Below, one piece after another: positions 41,562-50,766 of a stretch of DNA of 64,000 bases. The position numbers were made by a program, and so were the translations under genes. This DNA is from Arthrobacter agilis (GTDB taxonomy: Bacteria; Actinomycetota; Actinomycetes; Actinomycetales; Micrococcaceae), in assembly GCF_030816075.1 (NCBI RefSeq), contig NZ_JAUSXO010000001.1, positions 310,001 through 374,000 of the forward strand, given 5' to 3'. Below the pieces are notes generated by a model. It was not told the DNA's origin and made no database searches. It saw only the letters and a program-made list of their open reading frames with translations. Positions within the stretch are counted from its first letter, which is position 1; every line of letters starts with the position of its first letter.

Positions 41562-42242
41562 CTACATCTCGGCGTAGCGCTTCGCCTGTCCGAGCGCCTC
41601 GTGCATCCCCGCGGCGTCGTGCACCGTCCCGTAGGCGGGGGTGTCGCGCTGGTACCGCCAGCCCTCCGCGAGGGGTCCCGCGTCCACGGCGTCGAAGCCG
41701 AACTCGTCGAGGAGCTCCACGACGGCCTGCTTGGCGTCGGAGTCGTCGCCGGCGATGGGCAGCGCTCGGCGGTTCGGCGTCCCGGCCGGTGTGCCGTCCG
41801 TGGTCAGCTGCGAGGCGAGGATGTTGTTGAAGACCTTGACCACGGACGAGCCCGGCAGGCGGCGCTGCACCAGTTCGCTCGTCGTCGTGCTCTCGTCCTC
41901 CAGCTCGGCGATCCGGCCGTCCCTGTACTCGTAGTAGTTGCACGTGTCGATCACGAGCTTGCCCACTAGCGGTTCCACCGGCACCGCGTCGAGAGCCTTC
42001 AGCGGAATGGTGACGACGACGACGTCGCCCTCCGTCGCCGCCTCCTCGATGGTCCCGGCGCGCGCCGTCCCGCCGAGCTCGCCGACGAGGTCCTGCAGCG
42101 ACTCCGGACCGCGGGAGTTGCTCAGCACGACCCGGTAGCCGCGCGCGACGGCGAGGCGTGCGAGCTGCGAACCGATGTGGCCGCTGCCGATGAAGCCGAT
42201 GGTGCTGCGCGGGGCGCCTGTCTGCTCTGTGTTCTCAGTCAT
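41562..42242 (-). CDS. F420-dependent NADP reductase-like NAD(P)-binding protein
   Basis: A 226-residue Rossmann protein. IGFIGSGHIGSQLARLAVAR is the dinucleotide motif and SNSRGPES follows, as in Fno-type F420:NADP oxidoreductase relatives. VVVVTIPLKALDAVP and KVFNNILASQL are also family features; ALPIAGDDSDAKQAVVELLD is the helical C-terminal part. ATG 42242 is preferred over one three codons earlier. It runs convergently to the DUF1992 gene with a 3-base gap. Whether it uses F420 is not certain. Confidence 0.75.
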   Translation of the reverse strand: MTENTEQTGAPRSTIGFIGSGHIGSQLARLAVARGYRVVLSNSRGPESLQDLVGELGGTARAGTIEEAATEGDVVVVTIPLKALDAVPVEPLVGKLVIDTCNYYEYRDGRIAELEDESTTTSELVQRRLPGSSVVKVFNNILASQLTTDGTPAGTPNRRALPIAGDDSDAKQAVVELLDEFGFDAVDAGPLAEGWRYQRDTPAYGTVHDAAGMHEALGQAKRYAEM

Positions 42243-42289
42243 GCCCAGCACAACCTCCCCGACCCCGAGTTATTCCTCCTGGTCCCGGC

Positions 42290-43036
42290 TCACCGGCGGG
42301 CGTCGTCCGTCCAGACGTAGAACTTCTCGGGGCGCCCGGCCGATCCGTACTGCGGGACGATCCGCGCCTGCCCGCGCGACACGAGGAACTCGAGGTACCG
42401 CCGCGCACTCACGCGGGCCATGCCGAGACGCTCGGCGACGTCGGAGGCCGACGTCCCGCAGCCCTGCGTGCGCAGGTCCAGCATGACGGCGTCGAGCGTG
42501 GGCGCCGAGAGGCCCTTCGGCGTCGAGAGGGTAGCCGTGGCCGACGGCGAACCGCCCGCCGCGGTGCCCGCCGTCGTGCGCAGGAGCTGGTCGATGCGCC
42601 CCTGGTCGAGCGCCGCGGACCCGTCGGCCGTGTGCGCGTCGAGTTCCCGGCGGTACGCCACGTAGGAGTCCAGCCGTTGGTTCAGCACCGCGGCGCTGAA
42701 GGGCTTCACGAGGTAGTGCAGCACCCCGCCGGCGACGGCCGCCCGCACGGTGTCGAGTTCGCGGGCGGCGGTGATCGCGATGACGTCCAGCGGCTCGCCG
42801 GGCCGGTTGCGCAGCGCGCGCAGCACGTCGATGCCCGTCATGTCGGGCAGGTGGATGTCCAGCAGCACGAGGCGCGGCCGCAGCGCCTCGGCGAGCTCGA
42901 GTGCCCGTGCCCCGGTGTGCGCGGCGCCGACGACGTCGAACGCGCCGCGCGCGAGGAGGAACCCGGTGTGGATCCCGGCCACCTCGCGGTCGTCGTCCAC
43001 CACCAGCGTGGGGATCGGGGCGGGTGCGACGGTCAT
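42290..43036 (-). CDS. Response regulator, CitB/DcuR family
   Basis: A 248-residue regulator. The receiver domain (1-130) has the acidic pair VVDDD, phospho-acceptor Asp60 in LVLLDIHLPD, Thr in ITAARE and Lys in LVKPFSAA. The C-terminal HTH (about 185-235) includes SASDVAERLGMARVSARRYL, the YpdC/CitT-type output domain. Its start overlaps the kinase stop (ATGA). With the kinase it should control the TctCBA operon at 44819 in response to a tricarboxylate. Confidence 0.85.
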   Translation of the reverse strand: MTVAPAPIPTLVVDDDREVAGIHTGFLLARGAFDVVGAAHTGARALELAEALRPRLVLLDIHLPDMTGIDVLRALRNRPGEPLDVIAITAARELDTVRAAVAGGVLHYLVKPFSAAVLNQRLDSYVAYRRELDAHTADGSAALDQGRIDQLLRTTAGTAAGGSPSATATLSTPKGLSAPTLDAVMLDLRTQGCGTSASDVAERLGMARVSARRYLEFLVSRGQARIVPQYGSAGRPEKFYVWTDDARR

Positions 43037-44643
43037 GGCACCTGCAGGGAAGGGCGCGGGGCGACGACGAGCGACGGGCCGAGCCAGACGGTGAACTCGG
43101 CGCCGCCGAGCTCGGACCCGTCGACGACGACGTGCCCCGCGCGGCGGCGGGCGATACGGTCCACCAGTGCGAGGCCGAAACCGCGCGTGCCGGTGGAGCC
43201 GCCGTCCTTGGTCGAGTAGCCGGAGGAGAAGATGCCGTCCACCTGGTCCGCCGGGACCCCCGGACCGTCATCCGAGACGGTGATCCGGACGGCGTGGTCC
43301 TCGGCCGCGAGGTGCACCAGGACCTGCCCGTCCGGCCGTCCGCTGCCGGTCACCGCTTCCATCGCGTTGTCGATCAGGATGCCGAGCACTGTCACGACGT
43401 CGGTGGTGCCGTCGGGTTCGAGCACCGAGGTGTCGTCGATGGCCAGGGTGATGCCTTTCTCCGCCGCGATGGTGCTCTTGGTCATGAGCAGGCTCGCGGC
43501 GTCCGGATCCTGGATGCCGGGGGCGATGCTGCCCGACACGAGCGACCCGCCGTGCCCGGAGCGTGAGATGAAGTCCACGGCCTGCGCGGTGCGGCCGAGC
43601 TCGAGGAGCCCGGAGATGGTGTGCATCCGGTTGGCGAACTCGTGGGCCTGGGCCCGCAGCGCCTGGGTGGCGTCACGCTCGCCGTCGAGGTCGGTGAGCA
43701 GCTGGTAGAGCTCGGTGCGGTCGCGGAGGATCATGACGCGGCCCACGCGGGTGCCGTCTACGAGGGCGTCGGAGGTGCGGGCCAGGAGGACCCGCTCGCC
43801 GGACAGGACGGTCTCGTCCGTGTCGGCGGGGTCGGTGAGCAGTCGGGCGAGGGCCGGTTCCATGACGTCCGCCGCGGGCCGGCCCGTGGCGTCGTCGTCG
43901 AGCCCCAGCAGCCGCTTCGCCTCGTCGTTGAGGAGGGCGATCCGGTGGTGCTCGTCGACCGCGACCATGCCCTCGCTGATGCCGTGGATCATGGCGTCGC
44001 GCGTCTCGAGGAGGGACGCGATCTGCTCGGGCTCCAGGCGGTAGATCCGCCGCCACACGAGCCGGGAGATCCAGATGGCGCCTGCCGACCCGACGAGCGC
44101 GGCCACGATCAGCCACGCCAGCAGGCGGGGGAGGTCCTCGTAGAGGTCGGCGTCGAGCTCCGACTCCAGGGTGCCCACCGACGCGGTGCCGATGATGCTG
44201 CCGTCGGTGTCGAGGATGGGGACCTTCACGCGCCAGGACTTGCCGAGCGTGCCGGTCTGGGTCCCCACGAACGTCTTCCCGGAGAGGGGGATGGACGGGT
44301 CGGTGGAGACGACCTCGCCGATGAGGTCCGGGTTCGGGTGGGAGTAGCGGATACCGGCCTCGTCCGTGACGACGACGTACGTCACGCCCGTGGACTGGCG
44401 GATGAGGTCGGCGATGGGCTGGATCGTCGCGCTCGGGTCGGCCTCGTCGAAGGCGTCGATCACGGAGGGCAGCTGTGCCACCGACTGGGCGACGCCGACC
44501 ATGCGGTCCTCGTACTGTTCGCGGATCTGCTGGCGCTGCATGGTGACCGCCGTGGATCCGGCGACGGCGACGATGACGAGGACGATGGCCAGCTGCAGCA
44601 GGAACAGCTGTGATCGAAGCGACATCGACCTGATCATCCTCAT
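43033..44643 (-). CDS. Sensor histidine kinase, CitA/DcuS family
   Basis: A 536-residue kinase. TM1 is at about 10-33, then an extracellular PAS (CitA-type) domain with RYSHPNPDLIGE, TM2 at 173-195, a cytoplasmic PAS (205-315) and the SPOB-type phospho-acceptor His334 in AQAHEFANRMHTI. The ATPase domain has DNAMEAV, DDGPGVP and GTRGFGLALV. These features match citrate/dicarboxylate sensors. Starts at ATG 44643 or 44625; the first has no ribosome-binding site and a 26-bp inverted repeat sits 2 bases upstream of it. Confidence 0.85.
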   Translation of the reverse strand: MRMIRSMSLRSQLFLLQLAIVLVIVAVAGSTAVTMQRQQIREQYEDRMVGVAQSVAQLPSVIDAFDEADPSATIQPIADLIRQSTGVTYVVVTDEAGIRYSHPNPDLIGEVVSTDPSIPLSGKTFVGTQTGTLGKSWRVKVPILDTDGSIIGTASVGTLESELDADLYEDLPRLLAWLIVAALVGSAGAIWISRLVWRRIYRLEPEQIASLLETRDAMIHGISEGMVAVDEHHRIALLNDEAKRLLGLDDDATGRPAADVMEPALARLLTDPADTDETVLSGERVLLARTSDALVDGTRVGRVMILRDRTELYQLLTDLDGERDATQALRAQAHEFANRMHTISGLLELGRTAQAVDFISRSGHGGSLVSGSIAPGIQDPDAASLLMTKSTIAAEKGITLAIDDTSVLEPDGTTDVVTVLGILIDNAMEAVTGSGRPDGQVLVHLAAEDHAVRITVSDDGPGVPADQVDGIFSSGYSTKDGGSTGTRGFGLALVDRIARRRAGHVVVDGSELGGAEFTVWLGPSLVVAPRPSLQVP

Positions 44644-44644
44644 A

Positions 44645-44670
44645 GTGTGACACGCCCGGGCGCGTCACAC
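44645..44670. promoter_or_regulatory. 26-bp inverted repeat directly before the sensor kinase gene
   Basis: Arms GTGTGAC (44645-44651) and GTCACAC (44664-44670), with inner bases also pairing except for one position, so 12 of 13 pairs match. It touches the start codon region of the kinase gene. It could be an operator or an RNA hairpin that hides the 5' end of the message. Confidence 0.55.
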
Positions 44671-44818
44671 CGGCGGAGGGTCACCGGGGGCGCAGTCCGT
44701 TCGTGACCACAAAGACCAATACGAGCACTACGACCGCATGCTTTACCGACGATCGGTGCTGTTCCTAGCCTAAGACCAGCAGTGGTGACCCACATCACAT
44801 CTCAAGGAAGAGAACCCC

Positions 44819-45826
44819 ATGACGATCGATCGCACGACGACGCGCCGCTCGACCCTCGCATCCCTCGCCCTCGTCTCCGCGCTCGCCCTCTCGGCCTGCA
44901 GCTCGATGACGGAGAGCACCACCGCCGGGGACGCCGAAGGGACCATCGAGAAACTCAACATCGTGGTCCCCGCCGATCCGGGTGGAGGCTGGGACCAGAC
45001 CGGCCGCGCCATGGAGACGGACCTCAAGGAGAACGACCTCGTGGGCAGCGCCTCCGTGGTCAACGTCGGCGGGGCCGGCGGCACCAACGGCCTGGCCCAG
45101 CTCGCCACCGAGACGGACCCCAACACGCTCATGGTCATGGGCTACGTCATGGTCGGCGCTGTGGAGACCAACAACGCCGCCACGCGCATCGAGGACACCA
45201 CCCCGATCGCCCGGCTCACCGAGGAGCCCCTCGTGATCGTGGTCCCCGAGAACTCGCCGTACCAGACCGTCCAGGACCTGCTCGACGACATCGAGTCCAA
45301 GGGCAAGGGCGTCTCCATCACGGGCGGGTCGGCGGGCGGTGCGGACCACATCCTCGCGGGCTCCATGCTCAAGGAGGCCGGCATCTCCCCGGACAACCTC
45401 AACTACATCCCCTACTCGGGTGGCGGTGAGTCCCTCGCTGCGCTGCTCGGCAACAAGGTCAACGCCGGCATCTCCGGCGTCGGCGAGTACGCGGAGCAGG
45501 TCGAGGCCGGCAAGCTCCGTGCGCTCGCGGTGTCCGGCGAGGAGGCGGCCCCGCAGCTGCCCGACACCCCGACCCTCACCGAGGAGGGTGTGGACCTCGT
45601 CCTGACCAACTGGCGCGGAGTCGTCGCACCCGGCACCATCGACGACGCCCAGGCCGACAAGCTGACGCAGCTCGTCACGGACATGCACGCGACCGACACC
45701 TGGAAGGCCACGCTCGAGGAGAACAACTGGTCGGACGCGTTCCTGACCGGCGAGGAGTTCCAGACCTTCCTCGACGAGGACATCACGAGCGTCAAGACGA
45801 CCCTCACCGACATCGGACTGCTGTAG
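44819..45826 (+). CDS. tctC: Tripartite tricarboxylate transporter substrate-binding lipoprotein (TctC)
   Basis: A 335-residue periplasmic-type binding protein. Lipobox LSAC (Cys27) after a [16 protein letters not shown] signal; then the TctC hallmark [35 protein letters not shown], and [19 protein letters not shown]. Binds citrate or related tricarboxylates for the TctAB permease. AAGGAAGAGA precedes ATG 44819. It is divergent from the CitAB-like system and is the first gene of the tctCBA operon. Confidence 0.9.
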   Translation: MTIDRTTTRRSTLASLALVSALALSACSSMTESTTAGDAEGTIEKLNIVVPADPGGGWDQTGRAMETDLKENDLVGSASVVNVGGAGGTNGLAQLATETDPNTLMVMGYVMVGAVETNNAATRIEDTTPIARLTEEPLVIVVPENSPYQTVQDLLDDIESKGKGVSITGGSAGGADHILAGSMLKEAGISPDNLNYIPYSGGGESLAALLGNKVNAGISGVGEYAEQVEAGKLRALAVSGEEAAPQLPDTPTLTEEGVDLVLTNWRGVVAPGTIDDAQADKLTQLVTDMHATDTWKATLEENNWSDAFLTGEEFQTFLDEDITSVKTTLTDIGLL

Positions 45827-45829
45827 CCC

Positions 45830-46372
45830 ATGAGTACCTCAATCCAGAACAGCCCCGGGAGCGGCACGACCGCCGCTCCCGGCAAGCCGATCGGTGAGCT
45901 GGTCTTCGCGCTCCTCATCGTCAGTATCGGCGTCGTCGGCTTCGTCGCCGGCGCCGGGATCCAGACCCCGCCGTCGGCCAGCGACATCGGACCCCGCGCC
46001 TTCCCCTTCACCGTCTCGGCGCTCCTCGTCGTCGTCGGAGCATGCCTGGTGGTCCAGGTGCTCCGCGGCCACCTGGGCGCCGCCGACGAGGGCGAGGATG
46101 TGGACGTCGAGGCGAGGACCGACTGGCTGACCGTCGGGAAGCTCGCCGGCTTCGTCCTGCTGCACGCGTTCCTGATCGTCCCCCTCGGCTGGCCCGTCGC
46201 CGCGGCCATCCTGTTCTTCGGCGCGGCCTGGTCCCTCGGGGCGCGCCCCTGGTGGCGCAACCTGGTGACCGCGATCCTCCTCGCCCTGGTGCTGCAGTTC
46301 GTGTTCGGCGGACTCCTCGGCGTCTCGCTGCCTCCGGGCTTCCTCGAAGGGCTGGGTATTTTCGGTGGATAA
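45830..46372 (+). CDS. tctB: Tripartite tricarboxylate transporter small membrane subunit (TctB)
   Basis: A 180-residue subunit with four hydrophobic helices (ELVFALLIVSIGVVGFVAGA; FPFTVSALLVVVGACLVVQV; LAGFVLLHAFLIVPLGWPVA; LVTAILLALVLQFVFGGLLG). The DIGPRAFP motif is typical of TctB. ATG 45830 comes 3 bases after tctC and the stop overlaps tctA by 8 bases. Confidence 0.9.
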   Translation: MSTSIQNSPGSGTTAAPGKPIGELVFALLIVSIGVVGFVAGAGIQTPPSASDIGPRAFPFTVSALLVVVGACLVVQVLRGHLGAADEGEDVDVEARTDWLTVGKLAGFVLLHAFLIVPLGWPVAAAILFFGAAWSLGARPWWRNLVTAILLALVLQFVFGGLLGVSLPPGFLEGLGIFGG

Positions 46373-48107
46373 CTTCGTCCTGCTGATGGAGGGCTTCGCC
46401 ACGGCGATGCAGCCCATGTACCTCCTCTTCGCGCTCGGCGGGGTGCTCGTCGGCACCGCCGTCGGGGTGCTCCCGGGCATCGGCCCGGCCATGACGGTCG
46501 CGCTGCTCATGCCCATCACCTACAGCCTCGAGCCGACGGCGGCCATCATCGTCTTCGCCGGCATCTACTACGGCGGCATGTACGGCGGGTCCACCACATC
46601 CATCCTGCTCAACACGCCGGGCGAATCGGCCTCGATCGTCACGGCACTCGAGGGCAACAAGATGGCCAAGGCCGGCAGGGGAGCGGCCGCGCTGGCGACG
46701 GCGGCGGTCGGCTCGTTCGTCGCCGGGACCATCGCCACCGTCCTGCTGAGCTTCCTGGCCCCGTACGTCGCCGCATTCGCGGTGCAGATCGGCCCCGTGG
46801 AGTACGTCGCACTCATGGTGGTGGCCTTCCTGACGGTCGGCGCACTGCTCGGTTCCTCGGTGCTGCGGGGCCTCGCCTCGCTCGGTCTCGGCCTGTTCAT
46901 CGCCCTCGTCGGCTTCGACTCGCTCACGGCCCAGCAGCGCTACACCTTCGGCAGCCCGTTCCTCGCGGACGGGATCGACGTCGTCCTCGTGGCGGTGGCG
47001 CTCTTCGCGGTCGGCGAGGCACTGTACGTGGCGTCCCGCCTGCGGCACGGACCCATCAAGGTCATACCCGTCACCGGTGGCTGGACGAGCTGGCTCCGCA
47101 AGGACGATCTCCGCCGGTCCTGGAAGCCGTGGCTGCGCGGCACGTTCATCGGATTCCCGGTGGGTACGATCCCGGCCGGCGGCGCCGACGTCGCGACCTT
47201 CCTGTCCTATGCCGCCGAGCGCAGGCTCGCGAAGGGCGAGAACAAGAAGCAGTTCGGCAAGGGCGCGATCGAGGGCGTGGCCGGTCCGGAGTCCGCGAAC
47301 AACGCGGCGGCTGCCGGTGTGCTCGTGCCCCTGCTGACGCTCGGTATCCCGACGACGGCCACGGCCGCCATGATGCTCGTGGCGTTCCAGCGCTACCAGA
47401 TCCCCGTGGGACCCCAGCTGTTCGAATCCAACAGCGCGCTCGTGTGGGCGCTCATCGCGAGCCTCTACGTGGGGAACCTGATGCTGCTCGTGCTGAACCT
47501 CCCGCTCGTCGGCATCTGGGTCAAGATCCTGCAGATCCCGAGGCCCTACCTGTACGCGGGCATCCTGGTGTTCGCGGTGCTGGGTGCGTTCTCGGTGAAC
47601 TTCACGCCGATCGACGTCATCATCCTGCTGATCGTCGGAATCCTCGGGTTCTTCATGCGGCGGTTCGGCTACCCGATCGCACCGATGGTGGTGGGCCTGA
47701 TCCTCGGACCCATCTTCGAGAGCCAGCTGCGCCGGTCGCTCGCGATCTCGCAGGGCGACCCGGTGGCGCTCATCCAGTCGCCGGTCGCCGCGACCATCTA
47801 CGTCGTCCTGATCATCATCTTCGCCCTCTCGTTCCTGCTCAAGCGCCGGCAGCGCCAGTTCGAGGCGATGGTCGCAGCGAACGCCGATGCGTCCGACGTC
47901 GTCCGCGGCTCCGCGGCTCCGTCCGGGACCGCATCGTCCGAGGGGGTGTCGCCGGCGTCGTCGGCGTCCACCGCGCCGACGAGTGCGGGCACGGGCACCG
48001 CCACGGTGTCCTCGACGCCGACGAGTGCGGCGACCACCACCACCTCACCCCCGACCACGGCGTCCTCGACGCCGACGGCTCCTGACCGGAAGGACACCGA
48101 CCGATGA
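46365..48107 (+). CDS. tctA: Tripartite tricarboxylate transporter large permease (TctA) with a long Ser/Thr tail
   Basis: A 580-residue permease with about 11-12 membrane helices. Family motifs are [40 protein letters not shown] and [38 protein letters not shown]. TctA is normally about 500-510 aa; here residues about 505-580 form a low-complexity Ser/Thr/Ala/Pro tail (ending DRKDTDR) encoded by partly repeated CCTCGACGCCGAC stretches. The start is GTG 46365 inside the tctB end; the stop overlaps the UspA start. Confidence 0.9.
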   Translation: MDNFVLLMEGFATAMQPMYLLFALGGVLVGTAVGVLPGIGPAMTVALLMPITYSLEPTAAIIVFAGIYYGGMYGGSTTSILLNTPGESASIVTALEGNKMAKAGRGAAALATAAVGSFVAGTIATVLLSFLAPYVAAFAVQIGPVEYVALMVVAFLTVGALLGSSVLRGLASLGLGLFIALVGFDSLTAQQRYTFGSPFLADGIDVVLVAVALFAVGEALYVASRLRHGPIKVIPVTGGWTSWLRKDDLRRSWKPWLRGTFIGFPVGTIPAGGADVATFLSYAAERRLAKGENKKQFGKGAIEGVAGPESANNAAAAGVLVPLLTLGIPTTATAAMMLVAFQRYQIPVGPQLFESNSALVWALIASLYVGNLMLLVLNLPLVGIWVKILQIPRPYLYAGILVFAVLGAFSVNFTPIDVIILLIVGILGFFMRRFGYPIAPMVVGLILGPIFESQLRRSLAISQGDPVALIQSPVAATIYVVLIIIFALSFLLKRRQRQFEAMVAANADASDVVRGSAAPSGTASSEGVSPASSASTAPTSAGTGTATVSSTPTSAATTTTSPPTTASSTPTAPDRKDTDR

Positions 48108-48499
48108 GCGCCATCGTGGTGGGCTACGTGCCCAACGCCCTGGGGGAGGCCGCCGTCACCGAGGCCGTGGAGGAGGCGCGACGTCGCGGCGCCGAGCTGG
48201 TGGTCATCAACACCACCCGGGCCGACCGCCTGGTCAATCCCGCCTATGCCGACTCGGAGGATGTCTCGAAGCTGGAGGGCATGCTCAGTGCCACCGGTGT
48301 TCCGTACACCATCCGCCACAGCATCTCGGAGGCCACGGCGGCCGAGGAGGTCGTCGACACGGCGGAGGAGTTGGCGGCGGAGCTGATCGTGATCGGCCTG
48401 CGGCACAGAACGCCGGTGGGCAAGCTCATCATGGGGTCGACGGCACAGACGATCCTGCTGTCGGCGCCCTGCAACGTCCTGGCGGTCAAGCTGCCCTGA
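48104..48499 (+). CDS. Universal stress protein (UspA family)
   Basis: A 131-residue single-domain Usp. ATP-binding features are present: VGYVPNALGEAAVTEAVEEA and the C-terminal GLRHRTPVGKLIMGSTAQTI (G-2x-G-9x-G(S/T)), which suggests an ATP-binding Usp. ATG 48104 overlaps the tctA stop (ATGA), so it belongs to the tricarboxylate operon. It may link transport to energy or stress state, a pairing also seen with other transporters. Confidence 0.9.
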   Translation: MSAIVVGYVPNALGEAAVTEAVEEARRRGAELVVINTTRADRLVNPAYADSEDVSKLEGMLSATGVPYTIRHSISEATAAEEVVDTAEELAAELIVIGLRHRTPVGKLIMGSTAQTILLSAPCNVLAVKLP

Positions 48500-48518
48500 C
48501 GTTCGACCCATCACCGAT

Positions 48519-48565
48519 CCGGCAGTCACGCTGCAACGTCCCTGGCGTTGCAGCGTGGCTGCCGG
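48519..48565 (+). terminator. Strong 20-bp terminator hairpin of the tct operon
   Basis: Arms 48519-48538 and 48546-48565 pair over 20 positions with one G-T wobble, loop 7 bases, 20 bases after the usp stop. A short pyrimidine run follows. It separates the tct operon from the convergent HNH gene. Confidence 0.85.
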
Positions 48566-48580
48566 TTCTGTTGGACACCC

Positions 48581-48722
48581 CCCCCTCATGCCGCGGCCGG
48601 CTGGAGGACGAGATCGATCACCGAGTGCGCCAGCCTTGCTGACCCGTCTCGGCACCCCCTCATGCCGCGGCCGGCTGGAGGACGAGATCGATCACCGAGT
48701 GCGCCAGCCTTGCTGACCCGTC
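48581..48722. repeat. 68-bp tandem duplication (period 74) of the HNH gene 3' end
   Basis: 48581-48648 is identical to 48655-48722. The right copy contains the final codons and TGA of the HNH protein gene; the left copy repeats them downstream of the stop. The period of 74 is not a multiple of three. The junction is short (TCGGCA). It must be a recent event, as no divergence is seen. Confidence 0.9.
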
Positions 48723-50519
48723 GGTCAGGGACACATCAGGTCGTGGTGTCACGCCTCGGTAGGTGCTGGACCCGTACGTGCTGGGTCCAGGTTTCCCGGT
48801 CCCTGATGTCGCGGTCGCAGGTGTTCCGGGAAGCGGCGGCGCGGCGGAAACGTACGTGTGCCCGGTGGGGGTGCGCCGCTCGATCGCGTGCCGTGGTCCG
48901 GGCAGGGGTTGTGACGACCAGCCGGACGCTTCCTTGATGTAGTTGCAGCTCTCGCACAATCCCTGCCCGCCCTCCGCGGTCGTCACGCTGGTGATCCGCC
49001 AAGGCAGGATGTGGTCGGCATGCCGGATCGGCGCGTCACAGTACGGTGTGCGGCAGGTGGCATCCCGTGCGGCGATCAACCGGCGGAGTCCGGGCGGGAA
49101 GAGCCGGGCGCGGGAGTCCATCGCCACCAACCGGCCGGTGTCCGGGGCCGTGTAGAGCCGCCGCAGCCAGACCTGAGCGGCGGGATCAGCAGTACCGCCG
49201 ATGTCATCGACGCCGCTGAAGTGCCGGTCGCCGCTGGGGTGCCGGTCGGCGCCGGTATCGCCGGTGCCGCATGGGTGACGGCCGCCGCTGGGGTGCCGGT
49301 CGTCGCCGCTTTCATCGGTATCACCAGTGTTGCCGGTATCGCCGGTGCCGCGTGGGCGCCGGTCGCCGCCGCTTTCGTCGGTATCGCCGGTGCCGCCTGG
49401 GTGGCAGTCTCCGCGTGGGTGACGGTGTCCGCTGGAATGCCTGTCGTCGCCGCCCTCGTCCTTGGCTCCCTCGAGCGTGTTCCCGAGTCCGTCCTGGTGA
49501 CCCCGGGTGTCGTTCCGCAGCAGATCACGGGCGATCTGGGCCGGCACGGAGCCGTAGCCGGGCAGGTAGGCCGGCTCGCTGTCACCCTGGAGCAGTGTGC
49601 GATCGGTCATGATCAGCTGCACTTCGGTCCGCACGCTTCCTGCCGCCGCACCGGTCAGGCGTTCGACGAAGGCGTCCGCCATCAGCTGCCCACGTCCGCG
49701 ACCGCAACTCCCGCCTTCGCTGATCCGGGTATCCGCATGACGGGACAGCGCCGAGTACGCACTGATGGCTTCGGCGGCGGGAAGCAGCGCGGTCAGGTAG
49801 GCCATGGTGTCGGGCGCGGGGCGGCAACTGACGTAGCGCTCACTGACAGCCCTGCGGGCCCTGGCGACGGCGACCTCGGGTTCGAGGCGGTAGGCGATCT
49901 TCCGGGCCCTGCTCTTCACGCCCTGGGTGCCGACGCCCTCGAGCACACCGGTATCGGCTGCCAGTTCCGCGTCCACCGCCTGTCGGTTCTCCGCGCGGAG
50001 GCAGATGGTCTCGCGGACGATCAGAGTGGCGCGCCACTCGTTGAGCACCCCGGATTCGAGAGCTGCCAGGGTGTGGGGCAGATCGCCCACGAGCGCCCGG
50101 GCAAGCCCCAGCAGCCGCGAACCCTGGTGCGGCGATTCGCGACGCGCCAGAGCGACTTCGGCGCCAACTCCTCGACCACGCTGTTCGGCCGGAACCCCGG
50201 CGGCCGCCTCGGCCCGTCGTCGAGAAGTATCGAGGGCGAGTGCCGCGCGGGCCTGGGCAGCCGAGGCGGCGCACTTCAGGTCTTCGAGCGCCCGCAGCCG
50301 TGACACCAGTGCTTCCTCGTAGCCCTCGACCGGTGCATCGGGGAAAGGCGCATCAGGAAGAGCAGGCGCATCGGGAAGAGTGGCCGTCGTGGCACCACGG
50401 GTGCCCGACGTGGGAGGGGCCAGGCTCGCGATCCACCGGCGCACGGTAGAAGCGTCCACGCCCGGCGTGTCCGCGCCGGAAGGGGACCCCTCCGAGCCGC
50501 TTCCACCATTACCGAACAT
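48660..50519 (-). CDS. DUF222 / HNH endonuclease domain protein
   Basis: A 619-residue protein. The N-terminal DUF222-type helical region (ALEDLKCAASAAQARAALAL; ALVGDLPHTLAALESGVLNE) is followed by a Gly/Asp/His-rich degenerate repeat (about residues 360-445) and the C-terminal HNH: TCRTPYCDAPIRHADHILPW, then GLCESCNYIKEA. Such proteins are multicopy in actinobacteria and their role (selfish DNA or phage defence) is not settled. The ATG 50519 lies exactly 7 bases after a TAAAAT -10 box, so the message is probably leaderless. Its own AT-rich promoter contrasts with its surroundings. Confidence 0.85.
   Translation of the reverse strand: MFGNGGSGSEGSPSGADTPGVDASTVRRWIASLAPPTSGTRGATTATLPDAPALPDAPFPDAPVEGYEEALVSRLRALEDLKCAASAAQARAALALDTSRRRAEAAAGVPAEQRGRGVGAEVALARRESPHQGSRLLGLARALVGDLPHTLAALESGVLNEWRATLIVRETICLRAENRQAVDAELAADTGVLEGVGTQGVKSRARKIAYRLEPEVAVARARRAVSERYVSCRPAPDTMAYLTALLPAAEAISAYSALSRHADTRISEGGSCGRGRGQLMADAFVERLTGAAAGSVRTEVQLIMTDRTLLQGDSEPAYLPGYGSVPAQIARDLLRNDTRGHQDGLGNTLEGAKDEGGDDRHSSGHRHPRGDCHPGGTGDTDESGGDRRPRGTGDTGNTGDTDESGDDRHPSGGRHPCGTGDTGADRHPSGDRHFSGVDDIGGTADPAAQVWLRRLYTAPDTGRLVAMDSRARLFPPGLRRLIAARDATCRTPYCDAPIRHADHILPWRITSVTTAEGGQGLCESCNYIKEASGWSSQPLPGPRHAIERRTPTGHTYVSAAPPLPGTPATATSGTGKPGPSTYGSSTYRGVTPRPDVSLTDGSARLAHSVIDLVLQPAAA
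49215..49460. repeat. Degenerate Gly/Asp/His-rich coding repeat in the HNH gene
   Basis: Short units such as GTGDTDESG and DRHPSG recur at least six times in this stretch, in frame, between the DUF222 and HNH domains. The plus strand also reads open across it, which is a product of the skewed composition. It looks like a flexible linker subject to slippage. Confidence 0.75.
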
Positions 50520-50526
50520 AGTAACT

Positions 50527-50554
50527 ATTTTACTCTTTGTGAAATAGAACACAA
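50527..50554 (-). promoter_or_regulatory. Leaderless promoter of the HNH gene
   Basis: Minus strand: TTGTGT (50554-50549), 16-base spacer, TAAAAT (50532-50527), then 7 bases to the ATG at 50519. This spacing places transcription start at the A of the start codon, and no ribosome-binding site is present, typical of leaderless genes in actinobacteria. Confidence 0.6.
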
Positions 50555-50766
50555 GAGCGAATATGAACAAAGATCCGCCGGCCGGGCTCTTCGCGTGTGG
50601 CCAGGCCCGGGGGTCGCAGGACCGCGCCGCACGGAAAAGTTCGCCAAAGCTTTCATCGCGTGGGGCAGCTATCGCCCGTCGACTTGAGGTTCGACAGCCA
50701 CTCTTGATGTAGCTGCTGTTTCAGAAACCGGCAGGTCATCCCTACCCCACCCGAGCGGACTTCTTC

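Noticed and set aside
44645-44670. Inverted repeat considered as a CRP-type site
   Set aside because: TGTGA and TCACA are 14 bases apart rather than the 6 expected for CRP/FNR-family sites.
48581-48722. Tandem repeat considered as attachment sites of a mobile element
   Set aside because: Only 6 bp separate the copies, so nothing is enclosed, and no integrase or transposase is present.
49011-50303. 430-residue plus-strand ORF opposite the HNH gene
   Set aside because: Produced by the biased repeat composition; the minus strand encodes DUF222 and HNH motifs.
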